Assembly: GCF_001644645.1 (NCBI RefSeq)
Contig: NZ_CP011390.1
Location: forward strand, 5,101,501-5,165,500
Origin: Flavisolibacter tropicus
GTDB taxonomy: Bacteria; Bacteroidota; Bacteroidia; Chitinophagales; Chitinophagaceae
Length of the DNA: 64,000 nucleotides
Reading direction: 5' to 3'
In this document: one piece after another, positions 1 to 8,510 of the stretch
Layout of the letters: the number at the start of each line of letters is the position of its first letter
Position numbering within the stretch: the stretch's first letter is position 1
Translations under genes and position numbers: made by a program
Notes under the pieces: generated by a model
What the model was told of the DNA's origin: nothing
The model's database searches: none
What the model saw: the letters and a program-made list of their open reading frames with translations, nothing else

Positions 1-34
1 GGCGCTAAGTAAAAGAAGCAAAGAGGTTAAATGA

Positions 35-62
35 AAAAGCACTCCACCAAAGGAGTGCTTTT
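35..62 (+). terminator. Intrinsic terminator of an upstream gene
   Basis: An 11-bp stem (AAAAGCACTCC paired with GGAGTGCTTTT) closes a 6-nt loop and runs into TTGTTTTATA. The window begins with GGC GCT AAG TAA, so a + strand gene lying mostly outside may end at base 12 and use this terminator. Confidence 0.75.
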
Positions 63-91
63 GTTTTATAAAGAGGTTGGCTCTTGCTGTG

Positions 92-190
92 AAGCGTGCA
101 GCTTGTAGCTTGCTGCCATCCTTTCACGTTTGACGTTTCACGATAGGCTGTTTGCTGCGTACAGCGTATAGCTTGAAGCGTGCAGCGCTT
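92..190. repeat. Composite intergenic word repeat, copy 1
   Basis: Two degenerate word families lie side by side. The first is built on TTTCACG and TTTGACG (122-143), the second on AGCTTG, GCAGC and GTACAGC (93-116 and 147-190). The same two families occur in the same order, joined by a similar linker containing GCTGTTT, at 13761-13832. No open frame is supported here. It lies just past the 3' end of the PAP2 gene. Confidence 0.55.
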
Positions 191-191
191 C

Positions 192-1088
192 TTACTTAAA
201 CCGATAGTTCATCACCAACCCGTGCGACTGTCCCGTCGTATAAGGCAACAGGGTTAAGTTAGGATCTTTGAAGAGTTTGGTCTTATGAAACTGTGGTACC
301 AGTATTCCGGATAGTGTACCCACTGCTGTTCCCAATAAGAGATCAGAAGGGAAATGCTTTCCGCCCATATGGCGTAAATAAGCCGTACCTCCAGTAGCTA
401 CAATAGCGGCACCATAAAACAAAAACCTCAACTTGGAGTCAGGGTGGTAGTCTGAAAACACTTTAGCAGTAAAGAAAGAGGCTGTACCTACCAATGCTAC
501 GTGCCCGGCAAAGAATGAGTTTTTAGCACCACCGCTTGTGCGTTCAGACATTGGCACTTCGGGGTTATAAGCCAACGGGCGGTAACGGTCAGTACTATAT
601 GTTGCGCCAGTATATAATAAACCCGTAACCGACATAGCTTCAAGGTACATCAGCCCAATTTTTCCTGCATCTTGCCGTATGTGCTTGTCTGCAAGTAACA
701 AAAGAGGTAATGGCATAGAGCCATAAAAAAAGAAGTCGCTGGTATTGGCCGCTTTAGGAGAATACACATCAGCTGCCCAGCGGTCAAAGCCATTGATATC
801 TTCTTTACGCAAGGAATTAATATCTTCTACGGTCGATGGATCCTTGCTGTAGATTTTTGTAAACGCATACATGGACCATCCCGAGCCCACAGCCGTAACC
901 GGTATATCCACCGCGGGTTTTAATTTGTAAACGGGTTGTTTTTTGTTGTCAGTAAAAGCCTGGTTGGAATCTGTTGTTACAACATTTACCGTTGTTGTAT
1001 CTATTAGCTTGCTACTTGTATCTGTTTGAGAGAAGGCTGAAAAGCCTGTTGCAACCACTACACTCAACGCCACTACTTCTTTTATCAT
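192..1088 (-). CDS. PAP2-superfamily phosphatase, exported
   Basis: A type 2 phosphatidic-acid phosphatase, a family that removes phosphate from lipid phosphates such as phosphatidate or undecaprenyl pyrophosphate. The 298-residue product has an N-terminal signal peptide ending near SAFSQ, a linker of about 40 residues, then hydrophobic helices. Catalytic elements are visible: Arg170-Pro171 of the KX6RP motif (the usual Lys is Thr163), FAGH with His196 in place of PSGH, and the Arg239-x5-His245-x3-Asp249 triad in RHMGGKHFPSD. The start gives a good signal peptide. It stands alone between repeat-rich spacers. The active site should face the periplasm; the substrate cannot be read from sequence. 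Confidence 0.85.
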   Translation of the reverse strand: MIKEVVALSVVVATGFSAFSQTDTSSKLIDTTTVNVVTTDSNQAFTDNKKQPVYKLKPAVDIPVTAVGSGWSMYAFTKIYSKDPSTVEDINSLRKEDINGFDRWAADVYSPKAANTSDFFFYGSMPLPLLLLADKHIRQDAGKIGLMYLEAMSVTGLLYTGATYSTDRYRPLAYNPEVPMSERTSGGAKNSFFAGHVALVGTASFFTAKVFSDYHPDSKLRFLFYGAAIVATGGTAYLRHMGGKHFPSDLLLGTAVGTLSGILVPQFHKTKLFKDPNLTLLPYTTGQSHGLVMNYRFK

Positions 1089-1699
1089 GATCGGGTATTT
1101 TTCTAAGGGTTATTACACATTTACCTGTTCTCTGCTGATCTTTAATCAAATTGCAAGCCAAGCAGTATAATGCACATTGATCCTGGCTTGAAGTATTGGT
1201 TGTGAAGCTGTTATCGGCTATCCGTTATTTTCTGTTTACCCTCCACGTATTTCTACAGTGCTAAATTTTTGTGGATTACTAACCGTTTTTATGGATCAGT
1301 TAGCTCTTGAAGAGTTGTCTCCATTTCATTGACGTGAGACGACAAACATGAGACGCGAAAAGAGAATCTGACAGTGCAGTTCTACTTCAATAATCAAAGT
1401 TTAAAAACACCCGTTGCCTTAACAATACTTTAAATTGATCAGCTTCATGTACTAATTCAAGGGCTTGAACCGTTTAATACCCAATTGCTATCAAGCTGAG
1501 GATAGGCCTCATGGGAGCGGGGGACGGCAAAGTCATCAATTCCGATCAACGGAAAAGGTAAACTTATAAACTAGTGAACTTGTAAACTATTTTTACTTTT
1601 CACGTCTCACGTTTGACGTTTCACGAAGTCGCCCACACTTGACAGCGAATGAGTATAATCTGAATTGAATTACATTTACGAGAAAGAGAAAAACCCGGC
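1089..1699. other. 611-bp spacer, no gene seen
   Basis: No convincing open frame was found. It contains an inverted copy of the GACGTGAGACG/ATGAGACG word family at 1331-1360 and a second repeat block at 1557-1625. The promoter of the + strand cell-wall locus must lie near the right end; TACATTTA at 1672-1679 is a weak -7 candidate. Confidence 0.5.
1557..1625. repeat. Degenerate TGAACTTGTAAAC and TTTCACG words
   Basis: Three variants of the word GTGAACTTGTAAAC follow one another (1557-1592), then TTTCACGTCTCACG and TTTGACGTTTCACG (1599-1625). The first word is the reverse-strand core of the octamer array at 57286-57525; the second matches copies at 122-143 and 13761-13792. Short degenerate direct repeats, not coding. 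Confidence 0.55.
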
Positions 1700-2656
1700 A
1701 TGAAATCAAAGCCCTCATTTTGGCAACGCATAGGCTTGCACGACTGGTTCCTGAAAAAAGATACGGAAGATACGCTAGCCACTACACCTACGCTGACACC
1801 TGATGCTATTTTTAAGTATATAGTGGATAAGTTCCAGGAGTCAATTCACGAACTTTCGTTTGCGGACCGTATTGTGTTTTACCACGAGTACATTATAGCC
1901 TTCAACACAGAAGACTATAAAGAATTCATGGAGAACAAGAAAGGCATCTTTGGCCTGATAGTACAAGAGTCAGTGAAGAAGTTTTACGAGCTGTTAAAAG
2001 GCTATCGTGCTCAAGGAAAAACAGTGGAACCCTCCGCCAGCAAGTGGGTTTTCCGTTTTGTATCGCACCCCGATTATTACAGAGGCGATAAAGGATTTAT
2101 TGGCAAACTGCTGCCTGGTGCTACGCAAAAAGAAGAAAACCTGCGCGTTACCTTTATACCTCGCCAAACCGGTATTGCTCAAACCTCCGATATCAGCTTT
2201 GATATATTGAAAGGGTTTACCTTTTATAGCGAGGGGTACTATGAGGTGCCTTACATTGAAGAATTACGTTACGATGAACGCAAAGTAAACGTGGCTACAC
2301 CAACCGGCACGTCTTTTGCCCGGTTCGAGGCCATTGTGCCCGATAAAGCATTTGCCGGGAAAAAGATCGAATACTTTATGCGCGATGAAGAGATTGTGGT
2401 TTCTGGAAAAGACGATACACGCGAAGCTTCAACTATTTTCCGTGTGCCATCTGAATGGGTGAATACACCGCACTTGCGTATTCGTTATAACCGGGCAGAT
2501 GATAAGTTTTACCTGGCATCATTTGGTGAAAAAACCATGCTCAACGAAAAGGCAATTTCCAGAAGTGATACAGCAAATCCTACCTGGACAGAATTGCCGA
2601 TCAACTCTAAGCTGGTCCTAAATGGCATTGTCGGTATCAATATTTTTAAATCATAA
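1700..2656 (+). CDS. Cytoplasmic protein with degenerate FHA-like C-terminus
   Basis: A 318-residue soluble protein opening the cell-wall/phosphosignalling cluster. Residues 1-140 are charged and probably helical. Residues 205-318 resemble the second half of a forkhead-associated fold: a strand ending PHLRIRY, a turn with KFYLASF, an Asn-containing loop (MLNEKAI) and the closing strands LVLNGIVGINIF. The phosphothreonine-binding Gly-Arg and Ser-x-x-His are not clear, so binding may be lost. There is no signal peptide or membrane helix. It precedes PP2C, the SEDS-PBP fusion, a true FHA protein and two kinases, which suggests an adaptor like FhaA/FhaB of actinobacteria. The family assignment is inferred. 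Confidence 0.75.
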   Translation: MKSKPSFWQRIGLHDWFLKKDTEDTLATTPTLTPDAIFKYIVDKFQESIHELSFADRIVFYHEYIIAFNTEDYKEFMENKKGIFGLIVQESVKKFYELLKGYRAQGKTVEPSASKWVFRFVSHPDYYRGDKGFIGKLLPGATQKEENLRVTFIPRQTGIAQTSDISFDILKGFTFYSEGYYEVPYIEELRYDERKVNVATPTGTSFARFEAIVPDKAFAGKKIEYFMRDEEIVVSGKDDTREASTIFRVPSEWVNTPHLRIRYNRADDKFYLASFGEKTMLNEKAISRSDTANPTWTELPINSKLVLNGIVGINIFKS

Positions 2657-2664
2657 GCATTCGC

Positions 2665-2763
2665 ATGTCGCATTTATTGTCGCTGGCTTTATTGGTGGTA
2701 GGTGTAAGTCTGCTAATTGCACATTTTGTAGATATAAAACGTACGCATAAGAGGAATGGCTAA
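2665..2763 (+). CDS. Putative 32-residue single-helix membrane protein
   Basis: A short frame starting MSHLLSLALLVVGVSLLIAH and ending DIKRTHKRNG, that is one hydrophobic helix followed by a basic tail, expected inside the membrane with the basic end in the cytoplasm. It starts 8 bp after the upstream stop, and its end overlaps the PP2C start in ATGGCTAA, so translation of the two may be coupled. It fills the only gap in the front of the cluster. It could be a true small subunit, a coupling leader, or chance; no family is recognised. Confidence 0.4.
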   Translation: MSHLLSLALLVVGVSLLIAHFVDIKRTHKRNG

Positions 2764-4180
2764 ACACTATTTTGGAATAACAGATGTCGGCCGGCAACGG
2801 GATAATAACGAGGATACGTTTTTTATTGAGCCCGTGTTGAATAAGCAATTCATTGCCGCCTGTGTGATTGATGGCGTGGGTGGTTATGAAGGTGGGGAAG
2901 TAGCTGCTGCTATTGCACAACAATCCATACTGGCGTATTTGCAGATTCCTTCTGGTGAAGTGCTTAGCATGATGCGCGAAGCCATGTCTTCTGCTAATGA
3001 AAACATCTATGCGGAAAAGACGCAAACTGGCAAGAACCCCAGCATGGCTTGCGTGGCCACGATGGCGTTAGTCGATACCACGCACAATAAATTTTACTAT
3101 GCCCACGTGGGCGATACCCGCTTGTATTTATTTAGAGATAAGACACTGGTGAAAGTTTCAAAAGACCACTCTTTTGTTGGCTTCTTGGAAGACTCTGGCC
3201 GTATTACGGAAGAAGCGGCCATGCAACATCTCAAGCGAAACGAGATCAGCAAAGCGCTGGGTTTTGAGTCGCCACTTCCCAATCCAAGTGAGTATATTGA
3301 AACTGGAGAATCACCTTTCCTTCCCGGCGATACTTTGCTGCTTTGTAGCGATGGACTAACGGATATGATAGACTCAGCTGTTATCAGTTCCGTACTGAAT
3401 AATGGCGATACGCTGGAAGGGAAATGCCGTTCCCTGGTAGACGCTGCCAACAGGGCCGGTGGAAAGGATAATGTTACTGTAGTGCTGGTGCAGCATCCTA
3501 AAAAACCATTGAAGCAGGCTGCAAAAAAGCCAGCAACGCCGGTAAAAAAAAACGAAAGCCAACCAGCTGAGCCACGTATTCAACAGCAGCCGGTTGTTAC
3601 ACCTGTAGCAACAGCTCGTGTAGCCAAGCCTTATAACCTGCCCATCATTTTATCTATTGCCTGCTTTGTGCTGCTGACAGCATTGGTATGGGCTTTGTTT
3701 TTCCGTGGACCCAAAGCAAGTACAACGCCAGAGTTGGCACCAACTGTTGCACCTACGCTGCAAGAGCAACGTTTAAATACGGCCTTAAATCGTATGACAG
3801 GCGATACCTTATGGTTGAGAGATTCGCTGGCCATGGCACCTATTTACCTGACCGATACACTGCACCTTCGAAAAGACACCTTAGTATTGAAGAGCCCCGG
3901 AAGCATACTGCTGGCCCGGGATAGCAGCTTTAAAACAACAGGAGCTTCTATCGTTATTGGCCCGCAGGCAAAGTATGTGTTATTTGAAAATCTGATTCTG
4001 CAGGATATGGTAATAGCTACTACGAACCCATATGTGCTCCATTTTAAGAACACCCGGTTTAGAAATAGCTACGTACAAATAAGACAAGGGATACGTTATA
4101 ATGATAGCCTGTTTACGGGTAGTGTGCTGGATATGCAGAAGGCTATGAAGGATTCTTTACCGCAAAACAGAAACAACTAA
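2756..4180 (+). CDS. Membrane-anchored PP2C-type Ser/Thr phosphatase
   Basis: Residues 1-245 are a PPM/PP2C domain, which removes phosphate from Ser/Thr using two metal ions. Metal ligands and signatures are visible: DNNED (Glu19, Asp20), DGVGG (Asp39), GDTRLYLF, CSDGLTDMI and GGKDNVTVVL. A Lys/Pro/Gln-rich linker (245-295) leads to one membrane helix at about 296-316, then about 150 extracytoplasmic residues rich in short beta strands. This is the layout of mycobacterial PstP. It overlaps the small ORF upstream and is followed after 2 bp by the SEDS-PBP gene, so it should be in the same operon. It probably reverses phosphorylation by the two kinases downstream. Confidence 0.9.
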   Translation: MAKHYFGITDVGRQRDNNEDTFFIEPVLNKQFIAACVIDGVGGYEGGEVAAAIAQQSILAYLQIPSGEVLSMMREAMSSANENIYAEKTQTGKNPSMACVATMALVDTTHNKFYYAHVGDTRLYLFRDKTLVKVSKDHSFVGFLEDSGRITEEAAMQHLKRNEISKALGFESPLPNPSEYIETGESPFLPGDTLLLCSDGLTDMIDSAVISSVLNNGDTLEGKCRSLVDAANRAGGKDNVTVVLVQHPKKPLKQAAKKPATPVKKNESQPAEPRIQQQPVVTPVATARVAKPYNLPIILSIACFVLLTALVWALFFRGPKASTTPELAPTVAPTLQEQRLNTALNRMTGDTLWLRDSLAMAPIYLTDTLHLRKDTLVLKSPGSILLARDSSFKTTGASIVIGPQAKYVLFENLILQDMVIATTNPYVLHFKNTRFRNSYVQIRQGIRYNDSLFTGSVLDMQKAMKDSLPQNRNN

Positions 4181-4182
4181 GC

Positions 4183-7100
4183 ATGGCATTGGACAAACAA
4201 CAACAGAAAGGAAGAGGGTTGGAGCGCTTGTTTTTATTCCTGGTGAGTGTGGTATTGGGTCTTTTTTTCTATGATCTCTATAATGTAACCAAACGCGATT
4301 TTGCTGAAGTGCCGGGCCGCCTGGCCGATGGAAGCATAGTCAACCTGAATGCCGATAATGTAGATAAACGCATTCAGGCCTTATTGGAAAAAGGCTACTA
4401 CTTTGAAGACCCGCGCGATATCAATGTTATTACAGCCGCTGTAGCACAAGGACTAAGCGTACAGGACGAAGAGATTGATAACATTGGCGAACTGAATAAG
4501 CAAAAGTATTATGTAGATGCGCAGCAAGCGTATAACCTGGGCGGTGAATCGTTTAAGAAAAGAGTCAAGCTTTCGCGAACCTTATTGGGTTTTGCGGGTC
4601 CTGATTCCAACCGTTTTGCACAAGAGTTAAAGGCTCCCCCGCGTTTGCCTGCTACTAATGAATTGGGTACGGGTTCACAAAGTATAAAGGGTACCATCTA
4701 TAATAAACAAGGTAAGCCTGTGCAGGGCGTATTGATGCGGTTGGATATGCTGGTGCCGCAGGATAGTGCTTACAGCAATAGTGTTGAGGATGTAGACAAG
4801 GAAACAGTCGTTGCATCAACTGGTATCCGTCGTGTGTATGTTTTAGATTCAGCCGGTAATCGTCAGCTTGTTTCATTGTCCGCTTATGCCCGTACGGATG
4901 AAAAAGGCGTATATGCTTTTACCGGTTTGCCATCGGGTAAAGCTTTTGAAGTATTGCCGCTGCAACCGGGCTTTCAGTTTGGTGCGTCCAAAGGCGTGCA
5001 GGCATTAAATGAAAATACCATCTTCAATTTTACACAGGCTCCTCATAAAATCCGTTTATTATCCAGCAAGGATTTTAACAACCTGAAGCGGGAGCGTTCA
5101 TTGATTGTACGTACGCCAGAAGAAGCATCAAAATGGTACTGGATCATTATTGGTGTTTTTTTTACGGGCTTTATCTTCCTACATATTTTTTTAAGCTGGA
5201 AGTTGCCACAGGCCGACCAATTGGTGTTACCAACGGTCATGCTGCTAACAGGTATTTCACTACTCACTTTATTGAGTTTGCAAGACCCATTGCGTGATCG
5301 TTTCCTGGCTAGGAGTACGCTTTGGTATTTTGTAATTGGCTTTATCGGCATGTTCATTCTTCAGCTGTTCAACCTGCGGCGCTTTACTGTCGACTCCGGT
5401 TTATACCGGTTGTTTGCTTTTAGGAATAACCCTAAGGCGGCTAAAGGCTGGCAATGGGCGGGTGTGGCCATTACTTTATTGATCTTGACCATTCTGTTAG
5501 GAAGCGGACCAGAAGGGAGTGGGGTAAAGGTGAACCTCTTTGGCTTTCAACCCAGTGAAGTAGTAAAGTTTTTGATCGTTGTGTTTTTGGCGGGCTTCTT
5601 TTCCATGAACGAAAAGTTCATTTCGGAATATGCCACAATGAAAAAGCGCTGGGGCTTTTTTTATATCGCCTTGGGAGCCATACTGGCATCCATACTCTTG
5701 TTTTTAATGTTGGGTGATTTGGGGCCAGCCATTGTTGTGTGCTTTACGTTTATCATCCTGTTTTCCTTTTCGCGTGGCGACTTTGATTATACCATAGGAG
5801 GCGTTGTATTGTTTGTTTTGGCCAACTGGGCCATTAAAAATGTATGGCTGGCCACAGTGGCTACAGCTGTTCTTTTAGCATTAGCCATGCTGTTTCACCG
5901 GAAGCAGTTGAGTGAATCGGCTGTTATGGCCCTGGTGGTGATAGCCAGCTTTTTACTGTTAGATCAAATACCTTTTATCGGCGATGTATTTTCCGGACCA
6001 GTACAGCGTCTTGTAGATCGCAAGCTGATCTGGATAGATAAATGGGATAACGATGTATTTGGTGGCGACCAGGTAGCTAATGGTATTTGGGCTATGGCCA
6101 GTGGTGGTATAACAGGGCAGGGTATTGGTGAAGGATTTGGAAAAACCATTCCGGAAGCACATACCGACATGATCTTGCCAGCCCTTGGTGAAGAGTTAGG
6201 CCTGGTGGGTATTATCACTGTCTTCATTTTATTTGTTATTTACTTACATCGTTCTATTGTTATTGGCCGTCAAACCGGTACACCTTTTCTGTTTTATTTG
6301 TGTGCAGGTATTGGTGTCAGTACGTTTGTACAGTTTCTACTAATTGCTGGTGGATCGGTAGGTGCTTTACCGCTTTCTGGTGTGTCATTGCCTTTCATTA
6401 GTTATGGTGGGTCTTCATTGGTTTGTAACCTTTTGGCAGCGGGCTTCTTGCTGTCGTCCTCTGTGGTGCAAGGCACTGCTGTGCAATTGCGGTATGTATC
6501 GCGCCAGCAAGACCGAAACCTGATCCCTGCTCTTATTGCCGCCTTTATAGGCGTTCTTTTATTGGGCATTAATGTTTCCCGGTATCTGTTTCAAAATGAC
6601 AAATGGGTAGTGCAGCCTGCACTAGTGGCTGAACGTAGCGGCGCTCGTATGTTTAGCTATAACCCTCGCATTGCCATTTTAATGAACCGCTTACAGGCGG
6701 GTACGCTGTATGACCGTACAGGAAAGATATTGGCAACCAGCAAGCCGGAGTTAGTTACCCAACAACAGGATTCATTACGGGTAGCAGGTTTAAATCCTGC
6801 CTATCTGCAAAAGCTTTCGCATCGTCGCTTAGATCGCTACTATCCATTTGCCGAGCATATGTTCTTCTGGACAGGCGATGCAAACACGGGTGTTTTTTAC
6901 GGTGGTACCAATGGTTACTTTGCGGAGTATGAGCTAGGTCCCGAGCTACGCGGTTTTGAAACACCTATAACGGCGTATAATGTTACGGCTGGCCGGTACC
7001 GTGAAGATCGTTTTCTGCCGCAAACCGTAAGAGAGATGACGGTGGCCAAGCGGGATTACAGTGTGTTAGCACCCTTGCTGTTGGCTGGCATTAATAGTAA

Positions 7101-8268
7101 AGAAGTTGAAGCTTTTAAACAGCGCAATCGCGATGTGCAACTATCGATGGATGCTACACTCCAAACTGGTATACAAACGGCTTTACAGGCCGATGATTCT
7201 TTGCGTAATAACCGCATATCGGTTGTGGTCTTAGATGATTCTACTGGCGATGTGCTTACATCTGCAGCTTATCCTTTGCCACCGGTGCAGGATTGGGACC
7301 AGCTAACCCTAAGTGTACGGGAACAAAACAAATTGGGTTATTGGTTAACGGCTACCGATCTGGGCTTTACCTATGCCACTCAGCCAGGCTCTACGGCCAA
7401 AATATTAACCGCTTTGGCTGCCTTTAATAAACTAGGAGAGGCTGCTGCCAAACGCAGCTTTTTGATTCGGCCGCAAGACCTCATACGCGTAAAAGGTGCA
7501 GAGCCCGATGAAACCGGAACCATCAATATGGAACGGGCCATTGTGAAGTCGAATAACTCGTACTTTATCAAACTAGCCAATGAAGAACGGCTACAGGAAC
7601 AGATGGGAGATCTGTATATACAAACCGGTATGTTCCTGCGAGGTGTAGGTGGCTATTTCTATGGAAAGGACACCACCAATGAAGAACAGGAAAACCGTTG
7701 GCGTGCGTTGTGGCGAAAAACAGAGTTTCAAAGTGTAAATAGCTATAACAAAAATGATATACGCAAAACCCGTGGACGTGGCGTTTCCGGGATGGCCTGG
7801 GGGCAAGGTGAGTTGATTGCCACTCCCGCTGCTGTAGCTCGCTTAGTAGCAGGTGTGGCCAATGGAGGGGTGATTGTACCTCACCGTTTTGTTTTGAAGA
7901 TCAGTGATTCCACCATTCAAACCCAACGAGGAATGTCTATCGTCAAAGAGCCTGTTTATGCCGATTACCTGACCGACTATATGGTGAAGCAAAGTGCTAA
8001 TAAAGTGAATCGGTTAGGCATTAAGGTGGCAGGTAAAACAGGTACACCGGAACGCATAATAAGAGGAAGACGCATTAACGACGGCTGGTACACCTTTTTT
8101 GCACCAAAAGCCCAGGGCGGTGGCCACATTGTGGTTTGTATTCGTATAGAGGATACTAAAGGTTCCAGCAATGCTGTGGCCTTAGCTGGCAAACATATTA
8201 TACCGCAGTTATTGAAGCAAGGTTATATCAAAGGGTTTGAAAGCACAAAGCCATCAACCCCAGAGTAA
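4183..8268 (+). CDS. Fused SEDS (RodA/FtsW) glycosyltransferase and class B PBP transpeptidase
   Basis: A 1361-residue membrane protein joining both activities of a peptidoglycan synthase. Order: membrane helix (about 14-33); soluble segment; Ig-like carboxypeptidase-regulatory fold (about 168-270, SIKGTIYNKQGKPVQGV); then the polytopic SEDS domain (about 317-790) with LGDLGPAIVV, GQGIGEGFG, LPFISYGGSSL and the conserved acidic TDMILPALGEELG (Asp662). A last helix leads to a periplasmic penicillin-binding module with QLSMDATLQTGI, the nucleophile Ser1070 in STAK, Ser1123-Asn-Asn and Lys1285-Thr-Gly-Thr. All three PBP motifs are intact, so an active beta-lactam target is expected. Separate SEDS and PBP proteins normally work as a pair; here they are covalent. 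It lies between PP2C and FHA/kinase genes. Confidence 0.93.
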   Translation: MALDKQQQKGRGLERLFLFLVSVVLGLFFYDLYNVTKRDFAEVPGRLADGSIVNLNADNVDKRIQALLEKGYYFEDPRDINVITAAVAQGLSVQDEEIDNIGELNKQKYYVDAQQAYNLGGESFKKRVKLSRTLLGFAGPDSNRFAQELKAPPRLPATNELGTGSQSIKGTIYNKQGKPVQGVLMRLDMLVPQDSAYSNSVEDVDKETVVASTGIRRVYVLDSAGNRQLVSLSAYARTDEKGVYAFTGLPSGKAFEVLPLQPGFQFGASKGVQALNENTIFNFTQAPHKIRLLSSKDFNNLKRERSLIVRTPEEASKWYWIIIGVFFTGFIFLHIFLSWKLPQADQLVLPTVMLLTGISLLTLLSLQDPLRDRFLARSTLWYFVIGFIGMFILQLFNLRRFTVDSGLYRLFAFRNNPKAAKGWQWAGVAITLLILTILLGSGPEGSGVKVNLFGFQPSEVVKFLIVVFLAGFFSMNEKFISEYATMKKRWGFFYIALGAILASILLFLMLGDLGPAIVVCFTFIILFSFSRGDFDYTIGGVVLFVLANWAIKNVWLATVATAVLLALAMLFHRKQLSESAVMALVVIASFLLLDQIPFIGDVFSGPVQRLVDRKLIWIDKWDNDVFGGDQVANGIWAMASGGITGQGIGEGFGKTIPEAHTDMILPALGEELGLVGIITVFILFVIYLHRSIVIGRQTGTPFLFYLCAGIGVSTFVQFLLIAGGSVGALPLSGVSLPFISYGGSSLVCNLLAAGFLLSSSVVQGTAVQLRYVSRQQDRNLIPALIAAFIGVLLLGINVSRYLFQNDKWVVQPALVAERSGARMFSYNPRIAILMNRLQAGTLYDRTGKILATSKPELVTQQQDSLRVAGLNPAYLQKLSHRRLDRYYPFAEHMFFWTGDANTGVFYGGTNGYFAEYELGPELRGFETPITAYNVTAGRYREDRFLPQTVREMTVAKRDYSVLAPLLLAGINSKEVEAFKQRNRDVQLSMDATLQTGIQTALQADDSLRNNRISVVVLDDSTGDVLTSAAYPLPPVQDWDQLTLSVREQNKLGYWLTATDLGFTYATQPGSTAKILTALAAFNKLGEAAAKRSFLIRPQDLIRVKGAEPDETGTINMERAIVKSNNSYFIKLANEERLQEQMGDLYIQTGMFLRGVGGYFYGKDTTNEEQENRWRALWRKTEFQSVNSYNKNDIRKTRGRGVSGMAWGQGELIATPAAVARLVAGVANGGVIVPHRFVLKISDSTIQTQRGMSIVKEPVYADYLTDYMVKQSANKVNRLGIKVAGKTGTPERIIRGRRINDGWYTFFAPKAQGGGHIVVCIRIEDTKGSSNAVALAGKHIIPQLLKQGYIKGFESTKPSTPE

Positions 8269-8300
8269 ACTGAGCAGAATTTGGACTGCTAATTGTTAAC

Positions 8301-8470
8301 TTAGAAGCTGTTTGAGTTAGTTGTTCAGAATTGGTTATGAGGGTATTTGGGAGCGAAACGAGGAGGATTTTGTAGCCATAGTCCAAACGCCTAAGGCGAA
8401 AAATCCGACGAAGTTGCAGCCCAAAAGACACCATGAGCCATATCAAATAATTAATTCAAACAGCTTCTTA
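8301..8470. repeat. 170-bp palindromic MITE-like element with 20-bp terminal inverted repeats
   Basis: The ends are inverted repeats of 20 bp matching at 17 positions (TTAGAAGCTGTTTGAGTTAG against the reverse complement of 8451-8470). Inside are further inverted arms: GGATTTTGTAGCC near 8366-8378 against GGCTGCAACTTCG, and CGCCT-A-AGGCG at 8387-8397. It has no convincing frame of its own. It sits between the SEDS-PBP and FHA genes, within the cluster, and could fold as RNA, terminate, or attenuate. It is probably a non-autonomous mobile repeat. Confidence 0.6.
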
Positions 8471-8510
8471 TACTGTGCAAGGCGAAAGCCGCGCACGCAA
8501 TACAACTACC

